A DNA stretch of 6,973 nt. It comes from Treponema sp. GTDB taxonomy: Bacteria; Spirochaetota; Spirochaetia; Treponematales; Breznakiellaceae. Made by a program: the position numbers and the translations under genes. The notes beneath the pieces are model-generated. The model saw only the letters and a program-made list of their open reading frames with translations. It did no database searches and was not told the origin of the DNA. The DNA lies in contig WRAL01000073.1 in NCBI GenBank assembly GCA_009780285.1, positions 1 to 6,973 of the forward strand. The letters run 5' to 3'. Below are positions 3,659-6,973 of this stretch, in pieces (within the stretch, counting starts at the first letter, position 1; each line of letters begins with the position of its first letter).

Positions 3659-6040
3659 ATGGACAGGCGGCCTGCGGGCTTTATGCAAGGGCTAAAAATC
3701 GGCGCGCGTAAAGTCGCTAAGTCGCGCGCCGCGAGGATCGTCTTGTCGCTCGCCCTCTGCCTGCTTGCCGGTCGCGCCGCCTTGCGCCTTGCGCCTTTCC
3801 CGGAGCTTCACGCCTTCAGGGACAGGCCGGCGGGCTTCGCCCTGCATGACAGAAACGGCCGGCTCCTGCGCGTTTTTCCCGCGCAGGACGGAGCGAGGCG
3901 CGAATGGGTGGCGCTGCAGGAAATCCCGGCCGGCGCGCTCCGCGTTTTTTTGCTCGCCGAGGACCGGCGCTTTTACTTTCACCCCGGCGTCGATCCGGCG
4001 GCCGTCGCCGCGGCGGTCTTTCGCAACGCGCGCGCCGGGCGCACGGTCTCCGGCGCCTCCACGATAACGATGCAGCTTGCGCGCATGATACGCCCGCGCG
4101 CGCCCGGAATGCGCGGGAAAATTCGCGAGGCCCTCGACGCGCTGCGCCTGGAGGCGCGCCTTTCCAAAAACGAAATTCTTGAGCTTTGGATTAACAATAT
4201 TCCCTTCGGAAGCAATATCGAAGGAATCGCCGCGATGAGCCGCGCGCGCTTCGCAAGGGCTCCAGACCACCTTGACGACGCGCGCGCGGCGCTCCTTGCC
4301 GTGATCCCCAGGCGGCCGGCGCTTTTCGACCCGGCGCGGGAGCCGGAAACAGCGGTGGCGGCGGCCCTCGCGCTTTCCCGGCGCGCGGGCCTTGGCCTAG
4401 AGGAGGCGGCCTTGATCGAGGCGGCGGCGGACGCGGCGCCGGGCGCGCTCACGGAACTCAAGCATCCCTTTTTCGCGCCGCACTTTACGGACAGAATCGC
4501 GCGCATGAAAAATGAGGCCGGGATCCCGGGCGCGGCGCGCGCCACGCTGGACTTGGATCTCCAGCTTTTCGCCGAGCGGCGCCTGGCATCCGAGCTTTTG
4601 CTTACCGCCGACAGCCGAATAACCAACGGATCTATTATCGTTATCGACAATTTTTCCGGCGAGGTTTTGGCCTATGTCGGCTCGGCATCCTGGCACGACG
4701 TGGAGGCCAGCGGCCAGATCGACGGAGTGCGCGTCCTTAACCAGCCGGGTTCCACGCTCAAACCTTTCTTATTCGCGCAGGCGCTGGAAAAGGGCTTCGC
4801 TCCGAACGACGTTCTGCCGGACATTCCCACGGTTTTCGGCATGGTCGAGGCCTACAGCCCGGCGAACTTCGACCGGCGCTTTAACGGCCCGGTGCGCTTT
4901 CGCGTCGCGCTCGCCTCCTCGCTGAACATTCCGGCGGTGTACCTTTTGGATGCGTTGGGAGTCGCGGCCTTCGAGGAATACCTTGTCGCGCTGGGCTTCG
5001 ATTCCGTGGCGGCAAGCTCCGCGGATCACGGCCTTGGCCTTGCGCTGGGGAACGCCGAGGTAAGCCTTGAGGAACTGGCGCGCGCCTTCGCCGTCTTTCC
5101 GCGCGGCGGCCTGGCGCTGGACCTACGCTTCGAGCTTGACCCCCCGGGGGGGGCGCAAAACAGAAGCGCGCGGCGGGTGATGTCCGAGGAATCGGCCTGG
5201 CTTATTACCGACATACTTGCCGACGAGCCAAGCCGTTTTCTCGGCTTTGGCCAGGCGCCAATTATGCGCACGGATTTCCCTTCTATTTTTAAGACCGGAA
5301 CGGCAAACCAGTTTCAGCACATTCTGGCGCTGGGCGCAAGCCCGCGCTACACGGTGGGCGTTTGGATGGGAAATTTTTCAGGCGAAACGGTTATCGGAAG
5401 AACCGGCAGCTCCATTCCGGCGCTGATAGCCGCGGACTTGCTCAAGGCCCTCGAAAGCCGGAACCCTTCCCCGGCCGGGTTTCCCCTGCCCCCTCGAGCC
5501 GGAAGCCTGCGCGAGGCGCTGGTCTGCTCGCTTTCCGGGATGCCGGCGACCGGAGCCTGCCGAGGCGTCGCGCGGGAATGGGTTTTCGCCGATTCCGGCC
5601 TCGCGCCCTGCTCCTGGCACGGCGGTGGCGGCATAGGCGGCGCGTCGGCGCTGGGCTTTGGCGACGAGGCGGCCTGGGCCACGCAGGAATGGATGGAGGC
5701 CGAGTTTCGCGCGGCGCGATTCCCGCCGGAATACCAGGCCTGGCTCGCCGAGCGCTTCAGGCAGGGCACGGTGGCGCAGGCCGCGCCGGGCGCCGCGCGC
5801 ATCCGCCTTCCGGTTTCTGGCGCCGTTTTTCACTTCAGCCATTCCCTTCCGCCCGAATCCCAGGCGATTCGCGTGGAAACCTCGGGCTTTTCCCCTGGCG
5901 CGCGCGTTTTTTCCAACGGCGCTTTTCAAGGGCTGCTTGGCGGCTCCGGGGTTTTCGTCCTTCCGCTTCGCCCCGGCGCGCAGCTTATCGTCGTGGAGGA
6001 CGAAAACGGGCGCGACTCGGTTGAGATAATGGTTTATTGA
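3659..6040 (+). CDS. pbpC: Penicillin-binding protein 1C (glycosyltransferase/transpeptidase)
   Basis: This 793-residue peptidoglycan synthase has a basic N-terminus and one membrane anchor (about 26-42), with the rest in the periplasm. The GT51 glycosyltransferase domain shows EDRRFYFHPG (101-110, catalytic E101), GASTITMQLAR (132-142) and KIREALDALRLE, then ELWINNIPFGSNIEGI. The transpeptidase domain begins near SIIVIDNFSGEVLAYVG. It has PGSTLK (S365 nucleophile, K368), SSLN (420-423) and KTGT (545-548), so both active sites are complete. After the transpeptidase come a Cys-containing segment (LVCSLSGMPATGAC, PCSW) and a C-terminal BiPBP_C-like beta domain from about 710 (ARIRLPVSGAVFHF to the end). 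This order and length are those of PBP1C. No Shine-Dalgarno decides between TTG 3653, ATG 3659 and ATG 3683, so the exact start is uncertain. It is transcribed divergently from maf with 61 bases between the start codons. Confidence 0.95.
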   Translation: MDRRPAGFMQGLKIGARKVAKSRAARIVLSLALCLLAGRAALRLAPFPELHAFRDRPAGFALHDRNGRLLRVFPAQDGARREWVALQEIPAGALRVFLLAEDRRFYFHPGVDPAAVAAAVFRNARAGRTVSGASTITMQLARMIRPRAPGMRGKIREALDALRLEARLSKNEILELWINNIPFGSNIEGIAAMSRARFARAPDHLDDARAALLAVIPRRPALFDPAREPETAVAAALALSRRAGLGLEEAALIEAAADAAPGALTELKHPFFAPHFTDRIARMKNEAGIPGAARATLDLDLQLFAERRLASELLLTADSRITNGSIIVIDNFSGEVLAYVGSASWHDVEASGQIDGVRVLNQPGSTLKPFLFAQALEKGFAPNDVLPDIPTVFGMVEAYSPANFDRRFNGPVRFRVALASSLNIPAVYLLDALGVAAFEEYLVALGFDSVAASSADHGLGLALGNAEVSLEELARAFAVFPRGGLALDLRFELDPPGGAQNRSARRVMSEESAWLITDILADEPSRFLGFGQAPIMRTDFPSIFKTGTANQFQHILALGASPRYTVGVWMGNFSGETVIGRTGSSIPALIAADLLKALESRNPSPAGFPLPPRAGSLREALVCSLSGMPATGACRGVAREWVFADSGLAPCSWHGGGGIGGASALGFGDEAAWATQEWMEAEFRAARFPPEYQAWLAERFRQGTVAQAAPGAARIRLPVSGAVFHFSHSLPPESQAIRVETSGFSPGARVFSNGAFQGLLGGSGVFVLPLRPGAQLIVVEDENGRDSVEIMVY
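5140..5153 (+). repeat. C6-G8 homopolymer tract inside pbpC
   Basis: Six C followed by eight G lie within the transpeptidase-coding part (around DPPGGAQ), upstream of the KTGT codons. Slippage in the G run would remove the KTG motif and the C-terminal domain. The reading frame is intact here. Confidence 0.8.
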
Positions 6041-6127
6041 AGCGCCGCTGGGGAATTGCTTCTTATTTCAAGAAGAACACAGGCATTGTGATGTATTTTG
6101 CCCTTCCTCATGGACATCTCCCAGGCA

Positions 6128-6162
6128 AGGCTTGCGGGCAACATAAAGCTGTCCGCAAGCCT
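6128..6162. repeat. 10-bp inverted repeat downstream of pbpC
   Basis: AGGCTTGCGG (6128-6137) and CCGCAAGCCT (6153-6162) pair perfectly around a 15-base loop. No T run follows on either strand, so a simple intrinsic terminator is not supported. It could stabilise the pbpC mRNA end or belong to a decayed repeat. Confidence 0.55.
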
Positions 6163-6289
6163 GTCCGCATAACCGGCGCATAAAAGCCCTACTCCCGCGG
6201 AAATCAATTTTCGCAAATTATTACGGAGAAGGAGCAGCTGCACGGAGCAAACCCTCTTCTGGGGCGCGCCGCGCGCTAATGCTTGCTCC

Positions 6290-6315
6290 CTCCGTGTAAC
6301 TCCGTGTCCTCCGTG
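6290..6315. repeat. Triple CTCCGTG repeat
   Basis: CTCCGTG occurs at 6290-6296, 6300-6306 and 6309-6315, with an inverted copy (CACGGAG) at 6241-6247. From memory, similar CACGGAG clusters are common intergenic sequences in several bacterial phyla; their role here is unknown. Confidence 0.6.
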
Positions 6316-6346
6316 GTCAATTTTTCGGCAAACTGATTTCCGTGCC

Positions 6347-6456
6347 CTAGTGTTCTGGAATATTCGGTTTGCAAAATCGAAACGTTCGGTAATTCCTTGC
6401 CAGGCAAGGAATTACCTCAACCTGCATACCGTCATTTGAATATTCCGGAACACTAG
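6347..6456. mobile_element. 110-bp MITE-like element with 19-bp terminal inverted repeats
   Basis: The ends CTAGTGTTCTGGAATATTC (6347-6365) and GAATATTCCGGAACACTAG (6438-6456) are inverted copies with one difference (T6356 against G6447). Both ends carry CTAG, so a TA or CTAG target duplication, as in IS630-type insertion, is possible. The centre holds a 29-base palindrome (6388-6416). There is no coding capacity, so movement would need a transposase elsewhere. The right end overlaps the stop codon of the neighbouring transporter gene. Confidence 0.78.
6388..6416. repeat. 29-base palindrome at the centre of the MITE-like element
   Basis: The 14-base arms GGTAATTCCTTGCC (6388-6401) and GGCAAGGAATTACC (6403-6416) are exact complements around a single A at 6402. 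With the outer repeats, transcripts of either strand would fold into a long two-part hairpin. Confidence 0.85.
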
Positions 6457-6947
6457 TCCCGCGCCCAGTTGACGAAAAGCCCGGCCAGAAGCGGCAAAAG
6501 CGCTATCTGCAAGGCCATCGCGCCGAGGCCCGGCGCCCAGGTCGCCCGCGCAAACTCAAGCGCCGGCGCGTTAAGGCCGCCTGTCAGGGCAAGAAGCGCA
6601 AGAAAGGCAAGCCGGCCGGCGACAAGGGCGATGGCGACGGAGCCGAAAGCCGTAGTCCTGCCTTTAAGCAGGCCGGCGAGAACCCCGTACACGGCAAGCT
6701 CCGGCAGCATAAGCGGCAGCATCGCAGGCGCCGGCATTCCGCTTATCAAAAAGGAAGCCAGCGGAATGGAAAGGCCCAAAAGCCCTCCGGAAACCGGCCC
6801 GTAGACAAGGCCGGCGAACAGGATCATCCAGTGCATGGGCTGCGCGACAAGAAAGCTAAGGCCTATTCTGTGCGTTATCGTCGGGATGATCAGCGCCAGA
6901 GCAAGAAACAAAATCTGCCCCAGCGCCGCCGTCTTTGTCTTTCGCAT
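6453..6947 (-). CDS. ECF transporter S component (substrate-binding membrane subunit), vitamin unassigned
   Basis: This 164-residue, strongly hydrophobic protein has about five or six membrane segments. The stretch PMHWMILFAGLVYGPVSGGLLGLSIPL (37-63), followed by LISGMPAPAMLPLMLPELAVYGVLAGLL (67-94) and an AGRL turn (110-113), is the pattern of energy-coupling-factor S components with the PMH...GxxxGPxxGxxxG motif. Such subunits bind a vitamin or precursor and work with EcfT and the EcfA ATPases, none of which is in the window. The start is taken as ATG 6947; TTG 6953 would add two residues. No strong Shine-Dalgarno is seen. Its TAG stop lies inside the terminal repeat of the adjoining MITE-like element, so the C-terminus may have been reset by that insertion. 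It is near normal length for small S components. Confidence 0.8.
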   Translation of the reverse strand: MRKTKTAALGQILFLALALIIPTITHRIGLSFLVAQPMHWMILFAGLVYGPVSGGLLGLSIPLASFLISGMPAPAMLPLMLPELAVYGVLAGLLKGRTTAFGSVAIALVAGRLAFLALLALTGGLNAPALEFARATWAPGLGAMALQIALLPLLAGLFVNWARD

Positions 6948-6948
6948 C

Positions 6949-6973
6949 GACAATTGCCCGTAGACAATGTCGT
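6949..6973 (-). promoter_or_regulatory. Paired ATTGTC boxes upstream of the ECF gene
   Basis: Read on the minus strand, ATTGTC occurs twice with a 14-base period just before the start codon of the S component. The same bases form an imperfect inverted repeat (CGACAATTG against CAATGTCG). This could be an operator or promoter element, but the window ends here, so it is only a candidate. Confidence 0.3.

Larger units (their letters stand above)
6041..6346. other. Gene-free intergenic stretch
   Basis: I see no convincing gene in these roughly 300 bases. A 69-codon minus-strand frame (6034-6243) has no recognisable domain and overlaps the pbpC stop. The stretch contains a hairpin at 6128-6162 and CTCCGTG repeats at 6290-6315. 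No clear T-tailed terminator follows pbpC. Confidence 0.6.

Noticed and set aside
3598..3660. N-terminal extension of Maf to ATG 3660
   Set aside because: Maf proteins begin at the ILASxSPRR segment; the extension has no similarity and would run into the pbpC start.
6034..6243. 69-residue minus-strand reading frame after pbpC
   Set aside because: No domain, no convincing ribosome site, overlaps the pbpC stop and spans a hairpin. I considered a GxxExxY gene fragment but found no matching residues.

Overview
The window reads as GC-rich chromosomal DNA from a Gram-negative (diderm) bacterium. Evidence for an outer membrane is a predicted outer-membrane beta-barrel with a signal peptide, a PBP1C-type peptidoglycan synthase, and a Sec-exported peptide beside a periplasmic-type C39 peptidase. 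A Treponema-like spirochaete is my best guess from general gene style, but nothing here (no rRNA, no marker gene) fixes the taxon.

Left part (1-2840): an apparently co-regulated four-gene set on the + strand. A near-consensus promoter and a perfect AGGAGG Shine-Dalgarno site precede a 100-residue secreted peptide. This peptide has a Sec signal followed, unusually, by a second motif that matches the double-glycine (C39) leader consensus, then a hydrophobic, two-cysteine 35-residue tail. A perfect 14-bp hairpin separates it from three tightly coupled genes. These are a six-helix membrane protein with a degenerate signal-peptidase-II (LspA)-like C-terminal half, a stand-alone C39-family cysteine peptidase, and an outer-membrane beta-barrel of the FapF / Phenol_MetA_deg type. 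Both downstream junctions are ATGA stop-start overlaps. Substrate, periplasmic protease and outer-membrane pore together recall the FapC/FapD/FapF logic of Pseudomonas functional-amyloid secretion, but with a tiny bacteriocin-like substrate and an added LspA-like protein. This is the best candidate here for an undescribed system. The group ends at a strong 20-bp-stem bidirectional terminator.

Middle (2841-6040): an intergenic repeat with a perfect 24-bp inverted repeat, then maf (nucleotide pyrophosphatase, - strand) and pbpC (bifunctional PBP1C, + strand) transcribed divergently from a 61-bp gap. In that gap two back-to-back promoters appear to share one -35 region and may produce nearly leaderless transcripts. 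Both genes look visibly more GC-rich than the 462-1316 membrane-protein gene.

Right part (6041-6973): about 300 bases with no convincing gene (a hairpin and a short CTCCGTG repeat), then a 110-bp MITE-like element with 19-bp terminal inverted repeats and a 29-bp internal palindrome. Its outer edge supplies the TAG stop codon of the last gene, an ECF-transporter S component on the - strand whose promoter region runs off the window.
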